Below are positions 35,408 through 50,200 of a stretch of 64,000 bases of DNA, one piece after another. Made by a program: the position numbers and the translations under genes. Where the stretch lies: assembly GCF_022201045.2 (NCBI RefSeq), contig NC_068557.1, positions 62,001-126,000 of the forward strand, given 5' to 3'. The notes beneath the pieces are model-generated. The model searched no databases. It saw only the letters and a list, made by a program, of their open reading frames with translations, and was not told the DNA's origin. Position 1 is the first letter of the stretch; each line of letters opens with the position of its first letter. The stretch comes from Citrus sinensis (lineage: Eukaryota; Streptophyta; Magnoliopsida; Sapindales; Rutaceae).

Positions 35408-38400
35408 ATGGCAACTCCAACTCGAATCGAAATAGAAGAAGAAATTGAAGGCGGCCGTATCGAAAGCAACGATTTCTTCTTCGATGAAATCGGGGAATCG
35501 ATTCCAATAATCAGAGATGACGACTCTCAATTCGACCTCCAAAACCCTCCCTCTCTTCCTCTCGCCGTCTCCCAACTCTCTCACCAACTCATCTTCGCCG
35601 CCCATTCCTCCGGTTAGTGACACAACGCTTCTCAATTTCGGAATCCTTAATTTATTAATTATTTAAATTAATTAATATTCAGCTGATCAACTGTTTATGT
35701 TAGGGTTTTGCGTGGCGAGGACCAACGACGTGATTGATGCGGCAAAAGAGATGAAAGAGAATGGGACACGTTGTTGTGTACAGGAACTGAGCGTTGTTGA
35801 TGTTCCATTTGAGAATGAGAATGTTGATATTCTTTCTTTGTCCAATGATGAGTCCACCCTTGCCGTTTCACTTTATCAATCCCCACATATTCATTTCTTT
35901 TCCGTTCATTCCCTACTCAATAAGGTACCCTTTTTCTTCTTTCTAGGGGTTTAGGGTTTATAAGACTAGCACTACCTTGTGTAGGAAATGTGTCAAGATT
36001 ATAAGCCATTTTTTTTGTGGCGGTCAATTCAATGCAATCATTTGCTGTTTTGTAGTTACTTTTAATCGTGGGAATGAAATCACTAATTATCAAATAAAAG
36101 TAGTCCATCTTTACCATACACATTAGCTGGTTCATTTTGAAATTAAGCAGACGCACAACTATTTCAAACTTATAATGAAGTTAATTGTTAGGAGGGACAT
36201 CGGGCTGCAAGTGACATTAGTTGAGATGTGAAAAAGAACAAAAGTTGTGATATTTCCAGCCCTTCATGAAAGTTGTCTTTTCTTAATTTTAACCACCAGA
36301 ATTCTGTTTCTTGGAGAGAAAGTGAATGTGGATTATTATACCATTTGATTGGATTTATGTTCAAATTTTTGTTGCTTGAGACTTGCTCATGAATTGTCAG
36401 TTTGTCTCATTTTTGGTTGTAATGTTGTTGTGCAGGAAATTAAACCATCTTTCTCCTGTTCTCTCAATGGGTCAACCTATGTTAAGGACATACGATGGAG
36501 AAAGAAGCCGGAAAATTCATTTCTTGCTCTTTCAAATGTTGGTAGACTATATCGTGGAGGTGTTAATGGCCCTCTTGAAGATGTGATGGACAATGTTGAT
36601 GCTGGTATGTATTTTTTACTTGCCTTATCTATGATATGCGGATATCTTTACTTGTTAATTGTTAGTTTGTTGGACTCTTGGTGATATAATGCTTTGATGC
36701 TTCTATCCTCGTGTTTGTTGGAAATCAAGCTATAAATTTACACCATCTTTGACCGGTTATATACTCAATCAATCGAGGAAACATGTTGCAATGTAATATA
36801 CAGCTGAAAAGCCATTTATAGCAAGTAATATAAGTAATTATTTTTGTTCAAAATTCTTATCTTCTGACAAAAGTAGGCTATATTATTTTCTTCTTCACAA
36901 TTCAGCCTTCGGACTTACTTTTATAGAGGTTCTGGGCTTCAAAGCTCTTTGAAATGTTCTTCACTTATTTCAGCTTTAAAAACAAAATAAAAATTGGGAA
37001 GCGTGCTTCTTGGTTTTAGTTGATATTTTGCCATTGAGCATGTGTTCTGCATGTTTTAAGAAAGAGAGTTGAATTTCACTTGTGATACTTTCTGGTAATA
37101 GGTTTAATTCTTTCTTGTTTTGGCTTTTCTCTGTCATAGTTGAATGGAGTGTGAAGGGAAAATTTGTTGCTGTGGCAAAAAAGAATGTTCTTAGCATCCT
37201 GACATCTAAACTCAAGGAAAGGTTGCCCATATCACTTTCATTCAAGTCCTGGGTTGGTGATTGTGATGTAAATTGCAGTGTGAAAGGTAACACTAAAACT
37301 TTGGTGTGTTATGCTTTTATTTTTATTTGTTTATTTATGAGAAACGCACCTCTGAGTTCTTGCTTTCACTAGAATCAAAACACCCAAGGAGTTCTCTTTC
37401 ATACATGGATTGATTTTCCATATGCTTATTTATTAGAAGTTGTGTTTGTTTATTATTTGAATGCTATATAAGTAAATACTAGAGTTAATCTGCGAATTTT
37501 TTAGTATGTAAGCTATATTAGGGTTTCTTATGGATGGTGAATAAGATAAAAGAGTGGGGAAAGGGGTTGATGGGCTATATTATATACAAACTTCCAAAAT
37601 TTTAAATGATAGATAAACTTTGCCAAGTGCAATTAATGTTGTTATTCTTGAGTGGATGTCTTTTTCCCTGAAATAACTCTGTTAATTATTTTTTCTAGCT
37701 AAAATTTCTGCAATATCAATTTTTGAAACTGAAATATTTATTGAATAATTGCATCAGTGGATTCTATCAGGTGGGTACGGCGTGATTGCATTATCATAGG
37801 ATGCTTTCAATTGACTGAGGATGGAAAGGAGGAAAATTACCTCGTCCAAGTGATCCAAAGTAAAGATGGAAAAATTACTGACGTTAGTTACTAATCCCTT
37901 TTTTTTCCCCAAATTCCTAAAGAATTGCATTTGAAACTTGAATTAGTTTATCTTATTACTGTTTTTATCATAGAATAAGAGGTTGGAAATGACAAGTTTT
38001 GAGATATGATTTATACTATCCTTTTGGTTAAAATAATTTTTTTATTTTTCTATTTGTGATAAGCTATTGAGGTTTTCAATTCATGGAAGTTTGTAGAGTG
38101 TAAACAATGGTAATAAATAACCACAGTAGAAGCAAGAGAAATGACTAATACAATCGGTTTTCTTATTGATATTACCACATGTTGATTGCATGATATACTT
38201 CTTGCAGGCTTCTTCAGAGCCAGTTGTTCTATCCTTCAGTGATGTATTTTCAGATGTCATTGATGACATCCTTCCGTCTGGAACTGGGCCTTATTTGTTT
38301 TTGACTTACGTTGAACGGTGGTACGCTGATTTGAACTTCATATCTGTGAAGTTTCCTTTCTTGTTTCTCTCTGCTTCAGAAATGTTACTTTTTTCATCTT

Positions 38401-41400
38401 TACCATTCATGAATATTGAACTTATTTCAGTCCCTTTTCTAGACTAAAGTACTTTTCTTTTCTTTTTTCCTTAAAAATATAATATCAAAGCATGCTTGAA
38501 TTTTAACTCATAAATTATTTATACTATGCATGCAAGTTAGTGCGGTTTCAGCTTGAGGTCTAACACATGTTTTGCCAAGGAAAAAAAAAACATTTATGCT
38601 TAGTGGACAAAGAATTTAAGAGTATTTGGACTCAATCCCTGTTCTGTAATTCTGTAAGGTGTGTGCTTTGCTGCAAAAACAGTCATTTTTTAAATGGAAA
38701 AACTGTAGTTCCTATTTTCTAGTTAGTGACATTTATTTATGAATCTACAGCATTTAGACATTGGAGATATCCGTCTTGAGTTAATAAACAATTATCTTTT
38801 TTGGGAAAAATGTGCAAATTCATTGCCTAAAACTAAAAATTGACATGCCATGGAAGAAGAGATTTCTGCCCAAAAGTTAAAACATAAGAGGGAAAGTCCG
38901 TTCAAGTCTTTCAAAACTAGAAGCCACTGCACTTATATAATATTTAATAAATTGTGTGCATTATTAATGTTTTCAGATTGAAAGTATATTTTCTCTTTGC
39001 TACTAATTCTAACTTGTAATCTGACAGGATCCTTTTTGCTTGTTTTCAGATATTCACTATGATTGGACATTTAAATTATTTTGCTCATCTTTGATCCTTT
39101 TCTTTCAGTTATTAATTTCTCTAGAGTAGTGCATTGTGACTTAAGTAGGTCAGAATTTTTAAATGGCTTAGAATTTTATATGACTCGCTATCTATTTGAC
39201 TGTTACTATTTTTGTATATTTGCTCTGGGACGGTGGTCTTGTACCATATGCCTCTTTTAGGGATAACCGTCAAAATATTTCCTTATAAAGTTTCTATAAC
39301 GTATCTGTTTAGTTTTGCATACAGTAGCAGTTCTAAATTAAAATCTGTTTTTTCTTTAATTTCAGGGGGCTTGCAATTTCTGCAAACAGGAAGAATATAG
39401 ATGACCATGTTGTGTTGCTCAGATGGTCACTAGATGATGAAAAGAATGACATCGCAGTTGTTGATATAAATCGAGATAAGTGGATCCCAAGGATTAAGCT
39501 TCAAGGTGGTTAAACATGCATTTCAGACTTAATACGAACAGCAATAAAGTTCTTTATTTTTTTCATTAAAATATTCTTTTTAGAGAAGGGATCAAGGGGC
39601 TATAACAATCAATTTGCATTGTTTATTATTGTCTACTTGAAGATTCCACAGATGGAGTGTACAGCTTGAATTTGATATACATTATTTCAATGATTGCTTT
39701 TTGATTATTTATTAACTAATAGTAATTACATTGTTTCTGTTTAGTTAATTTATGCTAATTGTGGATTTTCTGTATTCTAATGTGATACTCATTTGCTTAA
39801 ATGGACCTTGTTTCAGATAATGGTAATGATAATTTGATCATGGGACTTTGCATTGATAAAGTTTCACTCTGTGGAAAAGTCAAAGTCCAACTTGGAGTTG
39901 AAGAAAAAGAACTTTCACCATATTTTATTCTTATGTGTCTTACTCTGGATGGAAAGCTTAATATGTTCCATGTTGCCAGGTAGATCTCAATTATTTTATT
40001 CTTGATTGTGCCTTGCATTGAATCATCTTGTGATCATTGCTGCTCTAGTACACATCTTTAGTCAGGGCGAAGCAGCATGACATTATTTACCTTGCAATGG
40101 TGTATTTATCTATGAGGCAGCATGACATTATGTACCTTGCAATGGTGTATTTATCTATGAGGCAAGGACTTAGACTAAAATAGGCATTGACTTAAAGTTA
40201 ACCATAGTGTTTCAGGACCATCGTGTTCACCTGATGTTGATTTTACCCTTTCTGATGCGGAAGATGATGTGCCTGCTGTGGTTCCTGTCGATAGTAATCT
40301 GCCTAGAGTTTATTCTGGATCAGGGTTACAAAAGATAGAACCGGTAGCTTCCAGTTTTAAGTCGCAGGGTGTGAAGTTAAAGGAACTTGACACAGATGAT
40401 ACTTGTGGTGTTACCGCCAAAAGCAACCTAAAGGGTTTTGACAAGTATGAGAGTTCAACATCCATATCCATCTCTAACAGTCAGGAATTGGAAAATAAAG
40501 ACCGTCAACAAATACAGAATTCTCTACAGAAAAGCACAAATTTGGTACAGTCACCTCCTAAGGCATCGCTCCCTGAGGTGACTAGTTTTGGGGTAAGGGA
40601 TTCCAGCAAGACAGGAACACAAGATACTGGTGGATTTGGATTGGGAAGTACTGGATTTGTTGGAAAATTTCCAACTGATACCCCAAGCTTGTCAAGTCAT
40701 AAAGATCTATTGAAAAGCTTAGAGTTTGGTAAGGAAGCACAAGGAAATTTTGGATCAGCTGGCCTACAGAGTTTGTCTTCTCAGTCACAGTCATGTGGAA
40801 ATTTCATATCATCGGAGGACTCCCGTGTCAAATTACCAGTTTTACCCTCTAGTCATAGTCATGAAAAAACATATGAAAATTCTAGTTTAGGGGCTCCAAA
40901 TGTTTCTGGTAGCTTTGTTGGAAAACCTTTATCCTCTAAAGATGCAACTGGCAGTTTAACCCCAGTCTTTTCTGCTAAACCAGTCCATGGCGATGGTGAC
41001 AGAGCTTCAACAGGGGCGGGGAAAATTGAATCATTGCCGTCCGTTCGCAGCTCACAATTTTCATTGCCACAAAATTTTGCATCAGGAAAGTCTCACAACC
41101 AGAAGCTTTATCCTTCCAAGGATGACTACAAAACAGCCACGCTTTCAGGATTGCCAAATTCAGAACCAAACTTGTCAAAGCAATCTGGCAATGTAATGAA
41201 TGTCTTATTATCTCTGTTTATTACCTTGCACATATCGATTCTTGGATAATATTTTTTGAAATTTGTTTGATAAATTGCTGTGCAAACGTATTCTAGTATT
41301 AAAATCTTTACGTCATGCATAAATTTTCACAATTATCATGTTATTGGCAAAGACCCGCTATGTAAGTTTTGAGTGTTGAAAGAAGGAAAAAGGTTTATAC

Positions 41401-44400
41401 TCTATCACTCTTTTTTTCTCATGATTCTTTTTATCCTTGTTTGTCACATGTTCATGCTTTCCTGATGCTTCTTGCTATTGTTGTCATGTCTATCTCTGCA
41501 CATGTTTGTGTATTGTGCATCTATCTCACTCTCTCTGCCTGGTATTCATTGGGGTGTGGAATTTATATATTCCTTTCAACAGATGTTTTCTCTTTTTTAA
41601 TGCCTCTTAGTATCTGCTTTTCCCATTGACAGATTAAAGAAATGACCAAGGAATTGGATATGCTTCTGCAGTCAATAGAAGAGACAGGAGGCTTTAGGGA
41701 TGCCTGCACTGTTTTCCAGAGACAAAAAGTTGAAGAACTGGAGGAGGGCATAGGCTCTCTTTCTGAGAAATGCGGAATGTGGCGGGTAACTATTCATTCT
41801 TACATTTATTTCATACATGTGTATGCTTGTGAGTACATGGACATCTAATTCACCTGAGTATTTCTTTCTTTTTACTTCTACAATAATTTCTTTGTTGTTT
41901 ATCAAAACAAAAATTCTGAATGCACACGGGCAGCACATTTACATGTTTATACTTATCCAGCCTGTATTTCTTTACATGCAATCATGGGCACTCACATGCA
42001 TAATCTTGTGTAGATTCTTTCCTTACATGTAAGGAGCCACCTGTTGCCTGAACAGAGAAAGATACAAAATCATTGTGCAAAACAAAATTTTTAACTTGAG
42101 GGTGTGAATTTTGCCAATTCTGTAGCATTGCTTTCCTCCCATCACTGTGTGTTGCTTCTTGTATTGATGATGCGGCATCTAGGACTAGGATGCTTTTCAA
42201 GTCTTGAGTACTACAGTATATATATCCTAATCATTTTCAAATGTTAGCTATTTGGAAGCACATGCATGATTGTCATTAACGTACTTTGCACACTGGTATT
42301 TCTTAGACTGTATCTTGGCTGTCTTTGGTGTTTGTAGAGCATTATGGATGAGCGGCTTCAAGAGATCCAGAATCTTTTTGATAAAACTGTTCAAGGTACG
42401 TTTGATCTGTACCATGCCATTTGACATGCAGCGACATTGTGGCGGAGATTATTAACATTTAACAACATGTCAAATGGAATTAATATAACTTTCAACTGTT
42501 TTTAATAGCATTAATTAAAGTTTGAAAAATCTATCACCTTTGACACTCATATACTTCAGCGCTTTGTAGGTGAAGAATTGTTGTCTCAAAATATTATAGG
42601 ATTATCTTTTGTTGTTTATTTGAAGTAACTTTAGATTATGTTGATATTGATTTTGAGAGTGATAAATAAAAGCTAGCAATTAGATAATCATAAACTGGCT
42701 TTCAGTTTTGGCTAGGAAAATATACACGGAAGGCATTGTTAAGCAGGCTTCTGACAGTCGATATTGGGATTTATGGAATCGCCAGAAGTTGAGTCCTGAA
42801 CTTGAGCTGAAGCGGGGCCATATTCTAAGTATAAATCAGGTACATTATCTTGTAATCAGTTACACCTGTGATAGACATATGAAGCTTGAAATTTTACTAG
42901 TCGCTGTAACCCTCTCTTCCAGGATTTGATCAATCAGTTAATTGAATTAGAGAGGCATTTCAATAGCCTTGAACTCAATAAATTTGGTGAGAATGATGGA
43001 GTACATGGATGTCAGAGACGTCCTCAGAGCAGATTTGGGACATCAAGGTACAATTATTAAAGATAAATCTCTATGCCACTTTAATACAATGTGCTTTCAA
43101 TCCACTGGGAACAAAAAAGTTTCAGGAATTGGTTGTTACCATATTTAATACTTGAAATTCATTTGAAGTAGATGAAAGAAGTAATTGATTGGAGCTTTAT
43201 GACTTTGGCTTCTCATGATATTCTTCTCTAGCTGAATTTACCATTCTTTTTGCAGACACATTCAATCACTGCATAGTTTGCATACCACAATGAGTTCACA
43301 AATAGCAGCCGCAGAGCAGCTTTCTGATCGCCTTTCTAAACAAATGGCATTGCTGAGTATAGAGTCACCTGTAAAACAACAAAATGTAAAGAAGGAGCTG
43401 TTTGAAACACTTGGAATCCCTTATGATGCCTCTTTCAGCTCTCCAGATGTGACAAAAGTTATGGATCAGTCTTCAATAAAGAAACTAATACATTCTTCTG
43501 GTTCTGCTGCTGCTAACGATCAGTCAAGGAGACGTCAATCAAGTGCTATGAAGAGTTATGATCCAGAAACTGCGAGGAGGAGGAGAGACTCTCTGGACAG
43601 AGTAAGTCTTTGTATATTTTACCCTTTCGTATATTGCATTTTGCATGTGTATTATCACACCTGTCTTGAGTTCATGTTCACTTTGACAGTAACAAGTCTA
43701 CCAAAGGTACTATAAGTTCTCCAACCTGAATTTTCTAAACCATTGGAAGATGGATTCATCCAACTTAGTTTTCCCACTAGGTACCATAATGCCATCTATC
43801 TTATTCAAAATATGCATTTGAATTAGTACTCCGTTTTCCCCCACTCTTTTATACTCTCTTCCCCCTCCATCCCTTCATTTAAGCCAAGGAGTGCATTTTC
43901 AGTTATTTGAGTTAGACAAAGTAATTGTATACCTTGAATTATAGGCATATTCAATATACATATACAAGTTTTACTTGGATTATTTAACAAGAAATCTTTT
44001 CTTTTCACACAATGATGTTGATGAATTATGTATATATTTGCTCTAATTACCTTGTGGCAGAGCTGGGCTAGTTTTGAGCCTCCAAAAACAACTGTGAAGA
44101 GGATGCTTTTGCAAGATCATCAGAAGTGTAGTCAAGTGAAATCATCGTTGAAGGATAAGCAACAGATAAGCCCTCACATGTTGGAGGGAGCAGCAATTGT
44201 TCGCCCAAAGGATCGGACAACCCCATCAACATCCTGGAATCCATTACGAATCAAAGGTTAGCCTGGACCCATTTTAGACTATTTTTATACGTGTGCATAT
44301 ACATATGTATTCAGTTACCAGATCAGTGATTATTTTTCATTTTTATATATACGTTATCTTCATCAGGCCTACAGGATGCTTCCCTAAAACAGACTTCTGA

Positions 44401-46649
44401 AAGCCAATCAACTTTGTTCAAATGGGCCGGTGATCCTACAGGACCATCACAAATGACAGGGCTCAAGTCTCCTGTGTTCCAAAGTAATATTGCTTCCACG
44501 CGATCATCTCTTTCAGCTACCCAATTGTCTCCTATGGGATGGCAAAATCATGCTAGGAACACTGGCGATGTAACTGCAGAAAAACTAAGCAGTGGGGTTT
44601 ATTTTGATGTGAAGTCTAATTCCACGTTGACCAATGAGACCAAGTCTACCATGCAATCTGAATCGAACATATTTCAAAAACCAACAATTTCTACAATGTC
44701 ACCCACATTGACACCATCTCTGCTGAAAAATCCCAGTGAAATGCCAATTTCAAATGGTAAAGGGACTGTACCAGAAAGTTCAACAATTGGAAGTGAGAAG
44801 CATGGGGCAGCAACTACAAAAACCTTGTTTGTTGAATCTGGTAAAAATCGTGATGCTCAAGTGTCAACCCCAGCTGCTGTCCCCACATCTTCTGCCTTTC
44901 CTGGAATAGTTCCAATTTTTGATGCTGCGAACAAAAGCCAGCCTGGTGGGAAATCATTCACACCTTCTACATTCTCATTGTCCCTTTCTGCTTCATCATC
45001 TCCAATGGTTAGTTCTTTATCAACTCCGATGTTTTCATTTTCAACTTCATCTTCAGCTACCTCATCATCCACAGCATCATTTGGTGGATCTTCAAGTAGT
45101 TCTAAAACCACTATAGATACTAAGGAAACAGTTTCCTCAACATCAGTGTCCTCAACTTCTCCCTTGCCAATTGTTTCTTCATCTCCACCATCAGCTTCTT
45201 TGCCTACAACTTCTTCCTCACCAATTGTTTCCTCGTATTCGCTGTCAGCTACTTCATCTACTACTTTTCCCTCTTCTAGTTCTGCCACGCTTCAGGCTCC
45301 TAAAACACCAATTTCCTCATCTACTCCTTCTGTGAACTCAATTCCAGAGTCTAAAACAGAGCTCCAACTTTCTACAGATAAAGCTGAGTCAAAACCAGAT
45401 GTCAGTGTGGTGCAGCTCACTTCTCCTGTGTTCGAATCCAGTTCAAAGCTTGAACCTTTGAGGTCATCTGTCTCTGCAGGAGGAATTTCAAGTGGATTGG
45501 CATCTGGAAGCCCGGCTAATTTCACAAGCATAGCAAGCTCTGTTTCCAATATGGCATTGAATTCTCAACCAGAACACTCTTCTATTGCCGATACGCTGTT
45601 ATCAACACAGGTCTCGACTTCTGCTAGTACCACAGGTGGAAAGAATGATAGTTGGGACATTGCAGTTACTCAGGAGGATGAAATGGAAGAGGAAGCTCCT
45701 GAGACAAGCCAGGCTACTGAACTTAGCTTGGGAAGCCTTGGCAGTTTTGGAATTGGCTCAACTCCAAACCGGACTGCTCCTAAACTAAACCCATTTGGCA
45801 GTCCTTTTGGTAATGCTACAACAAGTCCGACAAGCTCTCCCTTCACTATGACGGTTCCAAGTGGACAGCTGTTCCGGCCTGCATCTTTTACTGTCCAATC
45901 TCCAGAGTCTTCCCAACCGTCTCAGCCAGCAACTTTTAGTGCATTCTCTGGTTTTGGTACTGGAGCAACTGCACAAGCTCCTACTCAAACTGGGTTTGGT
46001 CAGCCAGCGCAGGTTGGTCAGGGGCAGCAAGCATTGGGATCTGTCCTTGGTTCTTTTGGGCAGTCAAGACAACTTGGTGCTTCTCTTCCAGGAGCAGGCT
46101 TTGCTTCTGCCAGTGGTTTTGGTGGTGGCTTTGCTCCTGCTAGCTCCACTAGTAGTTTTCCAAGTGCTGCAACTGGAGGTGGATTTGCTGGCATTGGTTC
46201 TACCACTGGGGGTTTTGCTGGTTTGGCCTCAGGTGGTGGAGGGTTTGGTGCTGCAGCTTCAGGTGGTGGTGGATTTGTTGGTTTGGCTTCAGGAGGATTT
46301 GGAGGTGCAGCTTCGGGTAGTGGTGGATCTGCCAGTTCGGCTTCAGGAGGATTTGGAGGTGCAGCTTCAGTTGCTGGTGGATTTTCCACTGTGGTTTCAG
46401 CAGGCGGAGGGTTTGGTGGTTTTGCTACCCCAGGTGGTGGTGGTGGATTTGCTGCTGCCGGTAGTATTTGTTATATATAATCTTGTCTCTGGTTTAAATC
46501 TTCTGACGTTTGTATCTTTTGCTGAAGTTGTCTTACAAATCTGTACAGGTGGTGGATTTGGAGCCTTCAGTGGCCAAGGGTCAGGTTTTGGTCGTGGTGC
46601 TGGAGGAAGTGGAAAACCTCCAGAACTCTTTACTCAGATGAGGAAATAG
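35408..46649 (+). CDS. NUP214: Nucleoporin NUP214 (LONO1-type FG nucleoporin)
   Basis: A component of the cytoplasmic face of the nuclear pore, needed for mRNA export. In Arabidopsis its loss (LNO1, At1g55540 from memory) arrests embryos. There are 17 exons: 35408-35612, 35704-35924, 36436-36604, 37140-37286, 37758-37882, 38208-38320, 39366-39505, 39817-39979, 40208-41192, 41633-41785, 42338-42395, 42706-42839, 42923-43047, 43256-43601, 44061-44256, 44367-46460 and 46549-46649. All have GT-AG introns; they sum to 1825 codons, close to the Arabidopsis length. Residues 1-430 are the beta-propeller. Residues 430-756 are a disordered linker. Residues 757-960 are coiled-coil-like ([19 protein letters not shown]). 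Residues 1094-1500 are rich in Ser/Thr/Pro. The FG repeats at about 1520-1824 bind transport receptors. The C-terminus is [10 protein letters not shown]. Intron 8 carries a 45-bp tandem duplication. Confidence 0.95.
40072..40161. repeat. 45-bp tandem duplication in NUP214 intron 8
   Basis: Two units (40072-40116 and 40117-40161) differ at a single base (ATTATTTACC versus ATTATGTACC). The second copy ends 46 bases before the exon 9 acceptor. Confidence 0.95.
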
Positions 46650-47284
46650 ACTTGATTCGTATTTTAGCAGGAGCTCAGTCAGAGCTCTCGTTTCTTTCAC
46701 TCAAGTACTAAATTCTAGTGTCGATTAAAAACGCAAGTAATCACTACAAATGCAAAGCGAGCTCATGTTTAGAAGCCTCGTGTAAAAGAAAGGGAACGCA
46801 TCTCCGATGAAAAAAAAAATGCTTAATGTTGGTAGCTTCTTCAAAACTGGTTTTGTTTTTCATTTTTAACTTTCAACGGGCGCTTGTATTAGATTTTTTC
46901 ACCTTGATTACGATAAAAAATTTGAAAACCAAGTCAGAATGCTCTGTAAGTTATGAAAAATGAGATCCGAAGCGTTTGGGCCATATACAATGTAGTTTCT
47001 GATTCTCAAAAGACTGAAAACGCCTAGAAGTGTTCAGTTTGAAGATAAATATGTCCTTTGTCGATCAATGAATTGCACCCATGTTAACTTCACCTGAATG
47101 CCGAACCTGCGTACAGCCATCGTATAATGCTTGAAGAGGAATTAAAGAAGTTATTTGTTCATAACTTTAAAAATCAGAAATAAATATTTAGCATTTTCTT
47201 TTATTTCAATTTTCAGCACTTGCAAAGAGCGGAAGAGTATTGTGACAAAATAGGCAGCAACTAAACAGAATCTCTTTTATGTAA
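46650..47284. other. Convergent 3' flanks of NUP214 and the RHIP1-like gene
   Basis: A 635-base space between two stop codons on opposite strands. It holds both 3' untranslated regions and no other coding signal. Confidence 0.6.
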
Positions 47285-50200
47285 CTAAACAGAAACTCCT
47301 AACTCGGATATCTTCATTATCTGTTTATCCATCATAGCCCTTTGCCGCTTCAAAAGTGATGCCATTGAAGCAACCTAGTTATAACATGAGATAGAACAAG
47401 AGCAGGTACATCTTTAGAGAAGTTATCAACCAACAGTCAATGTATAACAGATGTTCATGTATGTCTATACATGGATAAATGAAGAGGATATTGGACTTGC
47501 CTCAGCTCGAAGTTTCAACGCCTCCCTGCCTGGGATTTCTCTCAAGCCCTCCATTAAATCTACAAAAATTGTAAAACAAAGAGGGCATATTATTATATTG
47601 TCATTAGAAAAGTCATTACATCTAAAGTCAACACCCATGCAATTTCTTAAATGCACCACAAGGGGTGTGAATAAACCAAATCATATTTGCATACCAAGAT
47701 CAGGATGATTAAGAAAGGGGACAACAATATCAAGCTAAAGCTTCAGTTTCAAAATTCCAATTTGAGCTTCATTTGATTACATGTCAACAAAGCAAATTAT
47801 ATTAACCTCTAACCTTAAATTGGGAACAAACTGTACTAAATAACTAAAAATTAATGTTCTATAACACACTAAGGAGCAACCAAGTTAGTTAGAACACAAT
47901 AACAGAGCTTCAAATAGAACTCGAGCTCGATTCATTGATGAGTGAATTCAGCCATGCTGAGCATAAAAAATTCAATAAAATCTCAGTTTAAATACTAACG
48001 TAGCAAAAAAAAAGCAGAAGTACATCATATCTTAATTCTTAAGCCATAGTTGGTAAGTAAACAACAATATTGCATACAGTTGCAAGGTCATCTTTCATGT
48101 CCTTTCAGCTTAGCTGAAATCCAAAATCAAGTGGCTGCCATGGAAAAGGGAAGACCCTTTTCTATCACAAATGAGAATTGTAAGGAATATCTTATCCTGC
48201 ATGTTAAAATTATCAACCATATCTGAAAGGTTCCCAACAACAGTCTTCCCAACAACTATCATAATAGAGGAAAAGAAAATGCAACCAACAATACCTGCAG
48301 CTTGGGTTTCAACCTTATAAACTTGCTTTGCAAGACGCTGAACTTGATTTCCAGCATTCCTACAGATATAACATGGAGTGATCAAAGATTGTGTTAACGA
48401 AAATTTAGCAACAAAGAGGCATAAAGCAAATCACTTTACTTGAGCTCAGTTTCTCCACGTATCATTTCCTTTTCAGCAAGGGCTGCCCTTTCAAGTAGTT
48501 TTTTGCTCTCTTTCTTCATTAGCTCACCAGAAAGGTTCAGCTCATTTACATTTTTCTCAGCTCTAACAAACATTGCCTGTGTATATATTCGAACAATTAC
48601 TGAATCACACAAAATTTTGCACCTGAGAGTTTACCTCAGTTGAAATGAACATGTTAAAAAAGAATTTTATGCAACTGTTACTTCTCTTAGTGGGTTGATA
48701 GGGTAAAAATAGCATCTATAAATTAGAAGAGGTACATGCCTCCTCACTTCGAAGTCGACCAAAGGTATGACGAAACAAAAACCTTCTAGGCCCTGCAGTG
48801 AAATCCTCGGGGAATCAAATCTTATAGGATTTGGAATGTCACATAACGATACATTTAATGCAGTCAAGAAGTATAAAATGCAAGAAAAAAGTGTGCAAAG
48901 ATGGCCAGGGCAGAACGCGTCCAAGGGGTTCCATATTCAAAAATACGCAAGAGAGGCTTATTTAAATGGTTGAAACCTAAGAGTGGATATATCTCACTAC
49001 CAACACCAGTGATAGGAAAGCTGAACGTATTCATCTTTGGACTTCAACACTGTACAGTCATACAATATGGTTGAAATTATCAAATTAAACTGAAGTCAAG
49101 AGTAACAACCTGCGGTCCATTGATGACCAACATTAAGCCTGATTAACATTTGCAACCATTCCCCTTCTGGTGTTCTGATGACCACAGTCATAACATGACC
49201 CACTAAGTCCTCCAAAGGCCTTTTTGGCTTTTCAAAATGGAACTTAGGCAAGTGACCATGCTTAACAGGTAATTGGCAGTAAATAATCCCTGCTTTCTTT
49301 AATTGATGACTGGTAGCCATATCCTCATTAGTCATGTCCATGGCTCTAATTTGTAGTCGTGAACATAATGCATGACAGTTGCATATGCATGTCTAGGTTT
49401 CCAAGTTAACCCTTCATGAAATATTTCTAATGCTGGGTTCACACTTCCTAATAATTAGTGAAACCTAGCACTGTCCCATCCAAATCTATGCTGGGGTTCC
49501 CCTGACATGCAAAGTGGAATTCTTCAGAGCCTTAACCACTAGTTCTATACTTGCGGCTATCTACTTGTCATCTATCATTATAAAAGTTGATTGGTTATAA
49601 ACTGTATAATGGAAATATATTTATGTTTGTGTTGACAACAAAAACCACATTAGTATATTAGCTCATACTTTATACAAAAGAGACAAGAATCACCAGTTGG
49701 TCCCTTGAGAATGCCTACAAGTTCTAAAACTCGCGTTTGTAGTGTAGATACCCTGTAGTAACATCCGAACATCATCCGCACATGCTAAGATGTAACTGGA
49801 TAAGGAGGAAAGATTAACTCATACCTCGCATAAAAAGGAGACCAGCCGTAAGAGCAACCCCTGTTGCAGCAGCAGGGTGTTCCCTGGCACTCACCAACTC
49901 ATCTGCAAAAACAATTACAGATATTGAAAACAATGGAAACTAATTTATTGGTAAGAAACAATCATCAATCTCAATTAAAAAATATTCCCAAATTCTCTTT
50001 TTACCTAGCAGGCTAATATTCCAAATTGAAGATCTATAGTTAGCCATGTTCTCGATAAGTTATTTGGCAAATTGAACAATGTGATTATAAAAAAGCTTTC
50101 TCCTTTAGTATGATAAGATTCAAAAGAACATAAATTTATTGAGAGAAAAAGGAAAACCGATTAGCGAGTGTAGCCCATGTCCAAATGCAAAAAATGTTAT

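Noticed and set aside
44857-45549. Minus-strand open frames of 143 and 85 codons rich in Glu and Asp
   Set aside because: Antisense readings of the Ser/Thr-rich part of NUP214 exon 16, where TCT/TCA codons read as acidic residues.
45861-46649. 262-codon plus-strand and 123-codon minus-strand open frames over the FG repeats of NUP214
   Set aside because: Shadows of the glycine-rich FG coding sequence in other frames. They are Leu/Val-rich or Pro/Ala-rich by codon shift only.
48734-48740. Using the GT in GCATGTACC as the donor of RHIP1-like intron 4
   Set aside because: It shifts the frame and meets TAG soon after the junction. The GC donor keeps the family sequence.
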